DNA of 49,897 bases from SIG454 sp045646365 (GTDB lineage Bacteria > Bacillota > Clostridia > Monoglobales > Monoglobaceae), in the NCBI GenBank assembly GCA_045646365.1, contig JAZRKP010000036.1:1-49897 (forward strand), in the 5' to 3' direction. The position numbers and the translations under genes are program-made. Positions 7,793-15,456 of the stretch are shown piece by piece (positions within the stretch are counted from its first letter, which is position 1; every line of letters starts with the position of its first letter). Under the pieces are notes generated by a model. It was not told the DNA's origin and ran no database searches. It saw nothing but the letters and a program-made list of their open reading frames with translations.

Positions 7793-8716
7793 CTATTTAA
7801 TAGTTTTAATATCGTATGGTGTTGTCTGGTAAACAAAGTAGTTGAGCCAGTTGGAATAGAGCAGATTTGCGTGTGCTCTCCAGTTGTTTATTGGCTCGTT
7901 TTCAGGGTTATCGTCAGGGAAATAGTTAAACGGAACATCAATGTCCATTCCCTTGTCAATATCTCGCTTATACTCTGTCAAAAGAGTGTTGGTATCGTAT
8001 TCGGAGTGACCTGTTATAAAGAACTGACGGTCATCCTTTGCACAAACAATATAAACGCCTGCCTGCTCGGATTCGGCAAGGATTTCAAGGCTGGGAACAG
8101 CGAGAATATCCTCTCTTTTGATTTCTGTGTGTCTTGAATGCGGTGCATAGAATACATCGTCAAACCCACGAAGAAGCATCTTTGTCTTTTTGTCAGAGCA
8201 TACAGTGTGGGGAAAGTTTCCGAACATTTTCTTAGGAAGCGGATATTTTTTAATACCGTAATGATAATAAAGTGCCGCCTGAGCACCCCAGCAAATATGG
8301 AAAGTTGAGGTTACATTTGTCTTAGACCATTTCATAATTTCGCAAAGCTCTTCCCAATAGTCGACATCCTCAAAATCCATAGTTTCAACGGGCGCACCTG
8401 TTATAATCATACCGTCAAACTTTTTATCACGAACCTCGTCAAAAGTACAGTAAAATGTTTCGATATGACTTTTTGAAGTATTTTTTGAAAGATGTGTTTT
8501 AGTGTGCATGAACGAAACATTTATCTGAAGGGGTGTGTTCCCCAGAACACGGAGAAGTTGAGTTTCCGTGGTTATTTTTGTTGGCATAAGATTTAAAATG
8601 ATTATTTCAAGAGGACGGATATCCTGAGTAAGCGCCTTGGTTTCCGTCATAACAAAAATATTTTCCTGATTTAAAATTTCAATAGCTGGCAAATTATCCG
8701 AAACCTTAATCGGCAT
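7793..8716 (-). CDS. metA: Homoserine O-acetyltransferase (MetA family)
   Basis: MetA activates the hydroxyl of homoserine for methionine synthesis. The 307-residue protein has the family's length and its catalytic Cys142 in HICWGAQA, plus the GHSEYD segment (236-241) with the His and Glu of the active site. Residue 111 is Glu (GAPVE). In this family Glu at 111 goes with acetyl-CoA use and Gly with succinyl-CoA, so O-acetylhomoserine is the predicted product. The start at 8716 is preferred over an ATG five codons upstream because GGAGGG lies seven bases before it. No S-box riboswitch is visible in the short gap upstream. Confidence 0.95.
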   Translation of the reverse strand: MPIKVSDNLPAIEILNQENIFVMTETKALTQDIRPLEIIILNLMPTKITTETQLLRVLGNTPLQINVSFMHTKTHLSKNTSKSHIETFYCTFDEVRDKKFDGMIITGAPVETMDFEDVDYWEELCEIMKWSKTNVTSTFHICWGAQAALYYHYGIKKYPLPKKMFGNFPHTVCSDKKTKMLLRGFDDVFYAPHSRHTEIKREDILAVPSLEILAESEQAGVYIVCAKDDRQFFITGHSEYDTNTLLTEYKRDIDKGMDIDVPFNYFPDDNPENEPINNWRAHANLLYSNWLNYFVYQTTPYDIKTIK

Positions 8717-8826
8717 AATAATTCCCTCCAAAACATAATATAATCAAGTATATCATATTTTAGAAGATTTATCAAGAATATTTTTATTTTTTTATTCTCA
8801 TAATAATGAAAAAAGGATGTGATAAG

Positions 8827-9513
8827 ATGTCAGAAAATGAGAATAAAAATGAAATGATAAATGAGGAGTATGAGGGTATAAAGGAGATGGGCGGAGTTGA
8901 GATTGACAACTCCAAAGGTAAATTCTTCTGTATAAGCATTGTGGGGCAGATTGAGGGACACAGCGTTCTTCCGCCTCAGACTAAAACAACTAAATATGAA
9001 CATATCCTGCCAAAACTTGTATCTGTTGAGGAAGACGACAATATAGACGGACTTTTGGTTATCCTCAATACTGTCGGAGGAGATATCGAGGCAGGACTTG
9101 CCATAGCGGAGGTTATAGCAAGTATGAAAAAACCGACGGTGTCTTTGGTGCTTGGTGGCGGACACAGCATAGGAGTTCCGTTGGCGGTTTCAGCGGACCG
9201 CTCTTTTATTGTTCCCTCAGCAACAATGACTATTCATCCTGTCAGGACAAGCGGAACAGTTATAGGAGTTCCGCAGATGTTTAATTATCTTTATAAAATA
9301 CAGGACAGAATTATTGATTTCGTAACAAACCATTCTAATATTGAAAGGGCAACTTTCTCTGAACTTTTACTGGAAACAGACGAAATAGCCAACGATGTCG
9401 GGACAGTTCTTTTTGGAGAAGAAGCAGTTGAATATGGCATTATTGACAGAGTCGGAGGAATTTCCGATGCCTGCTCAGCCTTGTATGAAATGATAAAAAA
9501 AGCTAAAAGATAA
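8827..9513 (+). CDS. tepA: ClpP-like serine protease, TepA type
   Basis: The 228-residue protein belongs to the ClpP/crotonase fold. The candidate nucleophile is Ser114 in GGGHSIGVP and the general base is His137 in TIHPVR; NTVGGDIEAGLAIAE (81-95) is the conserved turn and helix. This arrangement is that of TepA (YmfB), a ClpP relative of spore formers with a proposed role in protein export or quality control. It has no membrane segment. Start 8827 is chosen over ATG 8806 because the AAAAAAGGATG site lies between them. In Bacillus the gene sits by ftsK/spoIIIE; here it stands alone between metA and rpsU. Confidence 0.88.
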   Translation: MSENENKNEMINEEYEGIKEMGGVEIDNSKGKFFCISIVGQIEGHSVLPPQTKTTKYEHILPKLVSVEEDDNIDGLLVILNTVGGDIEAGLAIAEVIASMKKPTVSLVLGGGHSIGVPLAVSADRSFIVPSATMTIHPVRTSGTVIGVPQMFNYLYKIQDRIIDFVTNHSNIERATFSELLLETDEIANDVGTVLFGEEAVEYGIIDRVGGISDACSALYEMIKKAKR

Positions 9514-9551
9514 CAAAAAATAAGAAAAGAAAAAATTTTTTGCATTATGGC

Positions 9552-9580
9552 TTGACATTAACTGAAAAACAAGGTATAAT
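9552..9580 (+). promoter_or_regulatory. Strong sigma-A promoter for rpsU
   Basis: TTGACA (9552-9557) and TATAAT (9575-9580) are both perfect consensus hexamers and are 17 bases apart. Transcription would start near 9587, about 78 bases before rpsU. Confidence 0.9.
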
Positions 9581-9664
9581 AGGAAGGTAGAATTTTTGAC
9601 AGTCAAGTTTTGACAAAATACAATCCACTATCCCAATGTTAGTTTGGAGGGAGGGAAATCGATA

Positions 9665-9841
9665 ATGGCTGAAATCAGAGTTAAAGATAATGAATCGTTA
9701 GACAGCGCGCTTCGTCGATTTAAGCGTTCATGCGCAAAGGCTGGTGTTCTTTCTGAAGTTAGAAAAAGAGAACACTATGAAAAGCCCAGCGTAAGACGCA
9801 AAAAGAAATCAGAGGCTGCAAGAAAACGCAAGTTCAAATAA
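9665..9841 (+). CDS. rpsU: 30S ribosomal protein S21
   Basis: S21 is a small basic protein of the 30S platform that helps initiation. The 58-residue product shows the family core LDSALRRFKRSCAKAGVLSE and a lysine/arginine-rich tail ending RKRKFK. The start at 9665 follows a very strong GGAGGGAGGG site; an ATG seven codons earlier lies before that site and is rejected. It is followed by a terminator-like hairpin and then yqeY, the order found in Bacillus. Confidence 0.97.
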   Translation: MAEIRVKDNESLDSALRRFKRSCAKAGVLSEVRKREHYEKPSVRRKKKSEAARKRKFK

Positions 9842-9858
9842 TTAAATAAACAATATTG

Positions 9859-9890
9859 GCCGCCTTTAGCATTAAGGGCGGCTTTGTTTT
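9859..9890 (+). terminator. Hairpin between rpsU and yqeY
   Basis: GCCGCC (9859-9864) pairs with GGCGGC (9877-9882), extended by three weaker pairs, and a T-rich run (TTTGTTTT) follows. Since no clear promoter lies between it and yqeY, it probably acts as an attenuator that sets high rpsU expression relative to the downstream genes. Confidence 0.75.
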
Positions 9891-9911
9891 AAATTTAAGG
9901 AGGTAATAATT

Positions 9912-10355
9912 ATGTCACTTAAAGAAACACTTATGGATGATCTTAAGGTTGCTATGAAAGATAAGGATGTTATCAGAAAGAATACTGTTCAGATGATTCG
10001 TTCTGCAGTATTGCAGTTTGAAAAGGACAATAAAACAGAGCTTGACGATAACGGTATAATTGATGTTATTGCAAAGGAACTTAAACGACGCCGTGATGTT
10101 TTACCTGAATATGAGAAGAGTGGAAGAGATGAGCTTATTGCGGATATTAACCGTGAGATTGAGATTCTTCTTGCATATCTTCCAAAACAGCTTTCAAAGG
10201 AAGAACTTGAAGTTATTGTTGCGGAAGCAATCGAAGAGGTTGGTGCAACTTCTATGAAAGATATGGGTAAAATTATGGCGGCTGTAATGCCAAAAACTAA
10301 GGGCAGAGCAGACGGGAAAATGATAAATGAGATAGTTAAGGCGAAACTTTCCTAA
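9912..10355 (+). CDS. yqeY: YqeY / GatB-YqeY domain protein
   Basis: The 147-residue protein is the stand-alone form of the domain found at the C-terminus of the amidotransferase subunit GatB. Its helical start (LKETLMDDLKVAMKDKD), IREIEILLAYLPKQLSKEEL-like centre and GKIMAAVMPKTKGRADG ending are family signatures. A tRNA-binding or tRNA-amidation-related role has been proposed for the domain; the exact function is not settled. RBS AAGGAGG lies upstream. It follows rpsU, its usual partner, and runs straight into the capA-like gene with only two bases between stop and start. Confidence 0.93.
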   Translation: MSLKETLMDDLKVAMKDKDVIRKNTVQMIRSAVLQFEKDNKTELDDNGIIDVIAKELKRRRDVLPEYEKSGRDELIADINREIEILLAYLPKQLSKEELEVIVAEAIEEVGATSMKDMGKIMAAVMPKTKGRADGKMINEIVKAKLS

Positions 10356-10357
10356 TT

Positions 10358-11509
10358 ATGAAAAAGATAAAAGTCTTATCAATAATTTTGTGTATTATCC
10401 TGATTTTCTGTGGATGCAGTCAGAAGGAGAAGCCTGCAAGCGGAGAAGCGGAGGTTAAGGCAAAGGAAACGCCTGAAACATATTCTGCAACAATGATAAC
10501 GCTTGGTGATAATCTTTTGCATATGCCGGTCGTAAATGATGGAAAGAGAGAAGACGGAACTTATGACTATGGTCATATTTTTAAACATCTTCGTGAGGAT
10601 ATAGTCAATGCGGATTTGGCGGTTATCGGTCAGGAAACTGTCCTTGGCGGTGAAGAACTCGGACTTTCGGGGTATCCGCTCTTTAACTCCCCCACAGATG
10701 TTGGCAAAACCCTTGTCAAAGAGGGATTTGATGTGGTTTTGCACGCTTCAAACCATATTATGGACAGAAATGTTAATGGCATTGAGAAAACCCTTGAGTT
10801 CTGGCGTGCTTACCCTGAGGTTACTGTGCTTGGAATAAATGAGAGCGAGGAAATGAAAGTCAGCGCTGATATAGTTGAAAAAGACGGCATAAAATTTGCA
10901 CTTTTTAACTACACATACAGCACAAACGGAATCCCCGTTCCGCAGGGTAAGGAATATCTGGTTAATATGCTTGATGAAAAGAAGATTGAGCAGGATATTA
11001 AGGCGGTTGATAATGAAGTTGATTTTGTCGTTGTTTTTCCGCATTGGGGGAACGAATATCAACTGTCAGCCTCGGAATACCAGAAAGAGCTCGCTCTTAA
11101 AATGTGCCAGTGGGGTGCAGATGCAATAATCGGTTCTCATCCCCATGTTATTCAGCCTTGTGAATGGATAAAGAGTGAGAACGGAAACGAATGTGTTGTG
11201 TATTATTCTTTGGGGAACTTTGTTTCAAGGCAGAAAGAAACGAAAAATCTCTTAGGCGGAATGGCGAGCCTTGAGTTTACAAAAATAGGTGATAAGAAGA
11301 GTATAAAAGCAAAATTTACTCCGATTGTAACACAGTATGATTATAATTCAAGAAACTTTGCCGTATATAAGCTTAGAAGTTATGATGATAACCTTGCGAA
11401 AATCCACGGAATAAATTTATACGACGGCGTATTGACAAAGGCGAAATTTGAGGATATATTCAAATCGGTTTTCGTGGAGATGCCGATGAATATAGAAATA
11501 GACTTTTAA
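10358..11509 (+). CDS. CapA-family lipoprotein
   Basis: The 383-residue protein has a lipoprotein signal with lipobox IFCGC, so the mature protein should be anchored to the outer face of the membrane. The rest is a CapA/PGA-cap metallophosphatase-like domain: MITLGDNLLH near the start, GQETVLGG, ASNHIMDR, HWGNEYQ and IGSHPHVIQ follow the family order, with several metal-type His and Asp residues. Relatives take part in poly-gamma-glutamate capsule synthesis, but many stand-alone members have no known role. No capBC genes are present here. Start ATG follows the yqeY stop by two bases. Confidence 0.88.
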   Translation: MKKIKVLSIILCIILIFCGCSQKEKPASGEAEVKAKETPETYSATMITLGDNLLHMPVVNDGKREDGTYDYGHIFKHLREDIVNADLAVIGQETVLGGEELGLSGYPLFNSPTDVGKTLVKEGFDVVLHASNHIMDRNVNGIEKTLEFWRAYPEVTVLGINESEEMKVSADIVEKDGIKFALFNYTYSTNGIPVPQGKEYLVNMLDEKKIEQDIKAVDNEVDFVVVFPHWGNEYQLSASEYQKELALKMCQWGADAIIGSHPHVIQPCEWIKSENGNECVVYYSLGNFVSRQKETKNLLGGMASLEFTKIGDKKSIKAKFTPIVTQYDYNSRNFAVYKLRSYDDNLAKIHGINLYDGVLTKAKFEDIFKSVFVEMPMNIEIDF

Positions 11510-11519
11510 GGAGAATTGA

Positions 11520-12029
11520 ATGAAGAAATTTTTCAAACCTAATCTTTATGAGCTTTCAATCTTTGATATAGATTTGGAAAAGCTTAAGGAAATAGGAATA
11601 AAAGGCTTTATATTTGATGTTGATAATACGATTGTACCTTATGACACACCGCTTCCTGATGAAAAAATCAAGAACTGGTTCAAAAAAATTGAGGAAATGG
11701 GATTTTTGTCGTACATAGCGTCAAATAATAATAAAGGCAGAGTTGAACACTTTGCAAGTGAACTGAATATCGGGTTTATGCCAAAAGCCAATAAACCGCT
11801 TACGAAAAACCTTAAGCAAATCAGCAGAAATATGGGGATTTCCCCAAAGGAAACCGCAATGATTGGTGACCAGCTTTTTACTGATATGCTGGGCGGAAAT
11901 ATGGCAGGAATGTTCACTGTTCTGATTGAACAGATTTCACCTGTTGAGGGTAAGTTCATAAAATTTAAAAGAATATTTGAAAAGCTTATTCTTCCGAAAC
12001 GGAAGAGAGTGAGAGGAATAATATGTTAG
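11520..12029 (+). CDS. yqeG: YqeG-family HAD phosphatase
   Basis: The 169-residue protein is a HAD class IIIA phosphatase. Motif I is DVDNTIV (about 34-40), motif II includes SNN (about 67-69), and motif III is MIGDQLFTD (about 118-126). In Bacillus yqeG lies at the head of the yqeGHI-aroE cluster; its substrate is unknown. Here it follows capA after ten bases with a GGAG site and overlaps the nfo start by seven bases, so the unit is co-translated. Confidence 0.92.
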   Translation: MKKFFKPNLYELSIFDIDLEKLKEIGIKGFIFDVDNTIVPYDTPLPDEKIKNWFKKIEEMGFLSYIASNNNKGRVEHFASELNIGFMPKANKPLTKNLKQISRNMGISPKETAMIGDQLFTDMLGGNMAGMFTVLIEQISPVEGKFIKFKRIFEKLILPKRKRVRGIIC

Positions 12030-12886
12030 CAAAATTCGGTCCCGGCGGTAACTGTGAAAAGTTTTATGAAGAGGGGAATAAATCCTCTCTGCAGATTCCT
12101 GCATGGTTAAAAGGAAAAGGTCTTTCGGCATATGAATACGAATGTGGGAAAGGGATAAAAATTTCCGCAGACTCAGCAAAAATTCTCGGCGAAAATGCGA
12201 AAGCGGAGGGAATAACCATCTCTGTCCACGCCCCGTATTTTATAAGTCTTTCAAGCACAGAAACGGAGAAACGGGAAAAGAGTATAAAATATATTCTTGA
12301 CACTCTGGCTGTTGCCGATGTTATGGGGGCAAAGAGAATTGTCGTTCATTCAGGCTCCTGCTCAAAAATAACCCGAAAAGCGGCATTGGAACTTGCTACT
12401 TTAACAGTTTCAAAAGCTGTCAAGGCGGCAGATGACGCAGGACTTGGGCATATAAATATCTGTCCTGAAACAATGGGAAAGGTTAAGCAACTTGGAACAA
12501 TAGAAGAGGTTTGCGCCATTTGTCAGATAGATGAAAGGCTGATACCAACCGTTGATTTCGGACACATTAACTCAATGACTCTTGGCGGACTTAAACAGTT
12601 TGAGGATTATGAACGGATTTTCGATGTTATAAAGAATAAGCTTGGCAGTGACAGGGAAAAATCTTTCCATATCCATTACAGCCGTATCGAGTTCACTAAT
12701 GCCGGCGAGAAGAAACACAGATGCTACTGCGAGACGGAATACGGTCCGGAATTTGAGCCTGTTGCCGAAATAATTGCAAGAAGAAATCTTGCACCAACAG
12801 TTATCTGTGAATCAAGAGGCACTCAAACCGAGGACGCTGTACTTCTGATGAAATCCTATATGGGAAAGAGGGATGGAATTGTATAA
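12023..12886 (+). CDS. nfo: Endonuclease IV family TIM-barrel AP endonuclease
   Basis: Endonuclease IV cleaves DNA at abasic sites in base excision repair using a trinuclear zinc centre. The 287-residue protein is of family length. Likely metal ligands are visible in order: His in SVHAPYF, His in VVHSG, Glu in CPETMG, Asp and His in VDFGHIN, His in FHIHYS, His in EKKHRC and Glu in VICESRG. The usual DRH triplet reads KKH here, so one ligand is changed; some relatives of this kind may have lost or altered activity. The gene overlaps yqeG by 7 bases and the peptidase gene by 14 bases. Confidence 0.82.
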   Translation: MLAKFGPGGNCEKFYEEGNKSSLQIPAWLKGKGLSAYEYECGKGIKISADSAKILGENAKAEGITISVHAPYFISLSSTETEKREKSIKYILDTLAVADVMGAKRIVVHSGSCSKITRKAALELATLTVSKAVKAADDAGLGHINICPETMGKVKQLGTIEEVCAICQIDERLIPTVDFGHINSMTLGGLKQFEDYERIFDVIKNKLGSDREKSFHIHYSRIEFTNAGEKKHRCYCETEYGPEFEPVAEIIARRNLAPTVICESRGTQTEDAVLLMKSYMGKRDGIV

Positions 12887-13922
12887 AAAGCTTATACCGT
12901 TTTTTGACGAATTTGATGCAGTTCTTTTAACCTCTGCCCATAATATGAGATATTTCTCAGGGTTTTCGGGTGGAGAAGGCGCGGTGCTTATCCAGAAAGA
13001 TAAGCGGACACTGTTTACCGACTCAAGATATATCGAACAGGCAGAAAAAGAGGCAGTGGATTTCGATGTTGTTTTGTGGAACGGCTTTATAGACCTATGC
13101 TCATTTATAGAAGAGCGAGGCTTTGATAGGGTTGCCTTTGAGGATAATATTCTGACGGTGGATTTTTATAATCGGCTTAAGGAGAGAACAAAGTCGGAAT
13201 ATATCGGCAAGGGTAATGAAATTGATAAATTAAGAATGATTAAGACTGCGTCTGAGATTGAAAAAATCAAGACGGCAGAGGAAATTGGTGATAAGGCATT
13301 TTCTCATATTTTGGGATATATAAAAGAGGGAGTGTCGGAGCGAGACATTGCCTGCGAGATTGAGTATTTTATGAAAAAACAGGGGGCGGAAAAAAACTCC
13401 TTTGACACAATCGCAATAAGCGGTGCAAAAACAAGTATGCCACACGGTGTTCCCGATAATAAAAAAATTGAGAACGGTGAGTTTATAACGCTTGATTTTG
13501 GGTGTGTATACGACGGATATTGCTCCGATATGACGAGAACAGTTGTGCTTGGAAAGGCGTCTGAAAAGCAAAAGGAAATATATAATATTGTTTATGCGGC
13601 GCAAAAGACAGGGCTTGACGCTATTAAATGCGGTGAGATTTGTAAAAATGCAGATAAAGCGGCAAGAGATGTTATAGAAAAATCAGGCTATGGCGAGTGT
13701 TTTGGGCATTCACTTGGTCACGGTGTCGGACTTATGATTCATGAGCTTCCTAACCTTTCTCCTAAATCAGATATTATTTTAGAAGATAATATGGTGGTGA
13801 GCTGTGAACCGGGAATATATGTTCCGGGGTTCGGCGGAGTGCGAATTGAAGATTTGGTGGTTGTTTCAGGCAAAAAATGTACTGTTTTGAGTAAATCTCA
13901 AAAGAATTTGATAGAAATTTAA
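12873..13922 (+). CDS. pepP: Xaa-Pro aminopeptidase, M24 family
   Basis: This metallopeptidase should remove N-terminal residues preceding proline. The 349-residue protein has the creatinase N-domain (SAHNMRYFSGFSG, about 21-33) and a pita-bread catalytic domain. Metal ligands are seen in TLDFGCVYDGYCSDMTR, GHSLGHGVGL, and the two glutamates in VSCEPGIY and GVRIEDL. The ATG lies inside the end of nfo (14-base overlap) behind GGGAAAGAGGG. It sits directly before efp, as in many Clostridia and Bacilli, although efp also has its own promoter. Confidence 0.93.
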   Translation: MELYKKLIPFFDEFDAVLLTSAHNMRYFSGFSGGEGAVLIQKDKRTLFTDSRYIEQAEKEAVDFDVVLWNGFIDLCSFIEERGFDRVAFEDNILTVDFYNRLKERTKSEYIGKGNEIDKLRMIKTASEIEKIKTAEEIGDKAFSHILGYIKEGVSERDIACEIEYFMKKQGAEKNSFDTIAISGAKTSMPHGVPDNKKIENGEFITLDFGCVYDGYCSDMTRTVVLGKASEKQKEIYNIVYAAQKTGLDAIKCGEICKNADKAARDVIEKSGYGECFGHSLGHGVGLMIHELPNLSPKSDIILEDNMVVSCEPGIYVPGFGGVRIEDLVVVSGKKCTVLSKSQKNLIEI

Positions 13923-13941
13923 GTAATAATTAAAAAATGTC

Positions 13942-13970
13942 TTGCAATTTGGTTAAATTTAGTATAAAAT
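13942..13970 (+). promoter_or_regulatory. Sigma-A-type promoter for efp
   Basis: TTGCAA (13942-13947) and TAAAAT (13965-13970) have a 17-base spacer. It lies in the 90-base gap after pepP and gives a short leader before efp. Confidence 0.65.
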
Positions 13971-14012
13971 AGAAAAGAAGATTATATAAGAAAAAACAAG
14001 GAGGTATCCCCA

Positions 14013-14570
14013 ATGATTTCTGCGGGTGATTTCAGAAACGGAATAACATTTGAATTTGAAGGTAGTGTTTATCAGGTTGTTGAATTTCAGCATGTAAAGC
14101 CTGGTAAGGGTGCTGCGTTTGTAAGAACAAAAATGAAGAATGTTATAACAGGCGGCGTAGTTGAAAGAAGCTTTAACCCAACTGAAAAGGTTGCAAAGGC
14201 TCATATAGAAAGAAAGGATATGGAGTATTTATACGAAGACGGTGAGCTTTATTACTTCATGGACCAGGAAACATACGAACAGACACCTCTCAGTGCTGAC
14301 CAGCTTGGTGATGCGCTTAAGTTTGTTAAGGAAAATATGGTTGTAACTATTCTTTCTCATAAGGGAAGCGTATTCAGCGTTGAACCGCCGAACTTTGTTG
14401 AGCTTGAAGTTATTGAAACAGAACCTGGTATAAAGGGTAATACTGCTTCAAATGTAACAAAGCCTGCTAAAGTTGAAACAGGTGCTATTATAACAGTTCC
14501 AATGTTCATCAACGAAGGTGATGTTATTAAGATTGACACAAGAACCGAAGAATATATGTCAAGAGTATAA
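14013..14570 (+). CDS. efp: Translation elongation factor P
   Basis: EF-P relieves ribosome stalling at polyproline stretches. The 185-residue protein has the standard three-domain length, starts MISAGDFRNGITFEFEG and shows the domain I loop KPGKGAAF with Lys32 at the tip, the residue that is modified in many bacteria. No lysine-modifying EpmA/EpmB genes are seen nearby. A very strong AAGGAGGT site precedes the ATG. Confidence 0.98.
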   Translation: MISAGDFRNGITFEFEGSVYQVVEFQHVKPGKGAAFVRTKMKNVITGGVVERSFNPTEKVAKAHIERKDMEYLYEDGELYYFMDQETYEQTPLSADQLGDALKFVKENMVVTILSHKGSVFSVEPPNFVELEVIETEPGIKGNTASNVTKPAKVETGAIITVPMFINEGDVIKIDTRTEEYMSRV

Positions 14571-14584
14571 TTTAGGAGGTTAAT

Positions 14585-14998
14585 ATGTCTGATTTAACAA
14601 ACAGAGCTGCATACCTTAAAGGTCTTGCAGACGGAATGAAACTTGATAAGGAATCAAACGAAGGCAAGCTTTTAAATGAAATTATTGCATTGCTCGGTGA
14701 CATCACTGAAGAAATGGAAATGATTGATGATGAACAGGGCTTCATCGCTGATAAGCTTGACGATATCGACGAGTCTATCGACATCTTATGTGAAGAAGTT
14801 TTCGAGGATGAGTATTATGAATACGATGAAGACGACTTTGACGAAGAAGATGAATTCGCAATTAAATGTGAAAAGTGCGGTAAGGATGTATTCTTATCCT
14901 GCGAAGACTTGGAATATGATGATTTGGCTTGCCCATACTGTGGCGAACCGATTGAAATTGAGTTTGAGTGTGACGGAGATTGCGGTTGTTGCGAATAA
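14585..14998 (+). CDS. CD1247-type acidic protein with zinc ribbon
   Basis: The 137-residue protein resembles the CD1247 N-terminal-domain family of Clostridia. Residues 1-75 are a predicted helical region (RAAYLKGLADGMKLDKESNEGK at the start). A highly acidic stretch then runs to about residue 95 with many Asp and Glu, and the C-terminal part is a zinc ribbon with CEKCG and CPYCG, ending in a Cys-rich CDGDCGCCE tail. Its function is unknown. It follows efp by 14 bases with AGGAGG, the usual clostridial neighbourhood, and is closed by a bidirectional terminator. Confidence 0.85.
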   Translation: MSDLTNRAAYLKGLADGMKLDKESNEGKLLNEIIALLGDITEEMEMIDDEQGFIADKLDDIDESIDILCEEVFEDEYYEYDEDDFDEEDEFAIKCEKCGKDVFLSCEDLEYDDLACPYCGEPIEIEFECDGDCGCCE

Positions 14999-15042
14999 TT
15001 GCAATATTTGAAGAAAGCATACTTTTATTCTGAGGAATAATA

Positions 15043-15078
15043 AAAAATCGAGGATTTTCATCCTCGATTTTTATTTTA
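15043..15078. terminator. Bidirectional terminator
   Basis: A near-perfect hairpin with arms AAAATCGAGGAT and ATCCTCGATTTT lies between the convergent CD1247-type gene and the spore protein gene, with T runs available on both strands. Confidence 0.85.
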
Positions 15079-15081
15079 TTG

Positions 15082-15297
15082 TTACATGCTCTGGCCGTTA
15101 GCCATATCCTGTTCAGCCTTCTGGATCATTTTCTTAACCATCTGACCGCCGATTGAGCCTGCCTGTCTTGATGTGAGGTCACCGTTGTAACCTTCCTTAA
15201 GCTGTACACCTACTTCGTTAGCAGCTTCCATTTTGAACTTATCCATAGCAGCTCTTGCCTGTGGAACTACTACGCTGTTATTACTCTTGTTTGCCAT
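15082..15297 (-). CDS. Small acid-soluble spore protein, alpha/beta type
   Basis: Alpha/beta SASPs coat DNA in the dormant spore and shift it towards an A-like form, protecting it from UV and heat; they are degraded at germination by the GPR protease. The 71-residue protein shows MDKFKMEAANEVGV, which contains the region around the GPR cleavage site, and the second conserved stretch LTSRQAGSIGGQMVKKMI. RBS AGGGAGGTG is strong. Expression in the forespore under sigma G is expected, but I could not pick out a convincing sigma G promoter in the 160-base gap upstream (15298-15456), which is AT-rich and shows nothing else. Confidence 0.95.
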   Translation of the reverse strand: MANKSNNSVVVPQARAAMDKFKMEAANEVGVQLKEGYNGDLTSRQAGSIGGQMVKKMIQKAEQDMANGQSM

Positions 15298-15456
15298 TTC
15301 TGACTCACCTCCCTTATTTTACAAAACATAAAAAATATTTGAATTTTTCGTGTTTTGTTTACAAGCTTAGTTTGTCTCATTGGCATAACTTTAAACATTG
15401 TAATTTTTACTTATGATAACATTTTTTTACAACATAAAATCGAGTGAAAATTCAAG

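Noticed and set aside
8717..8826. S-box (SAM) riboswitch upstream of metA
   Set aside because: The gap is about 110 bases, AT-rich and lacks the conserved S-box stems.
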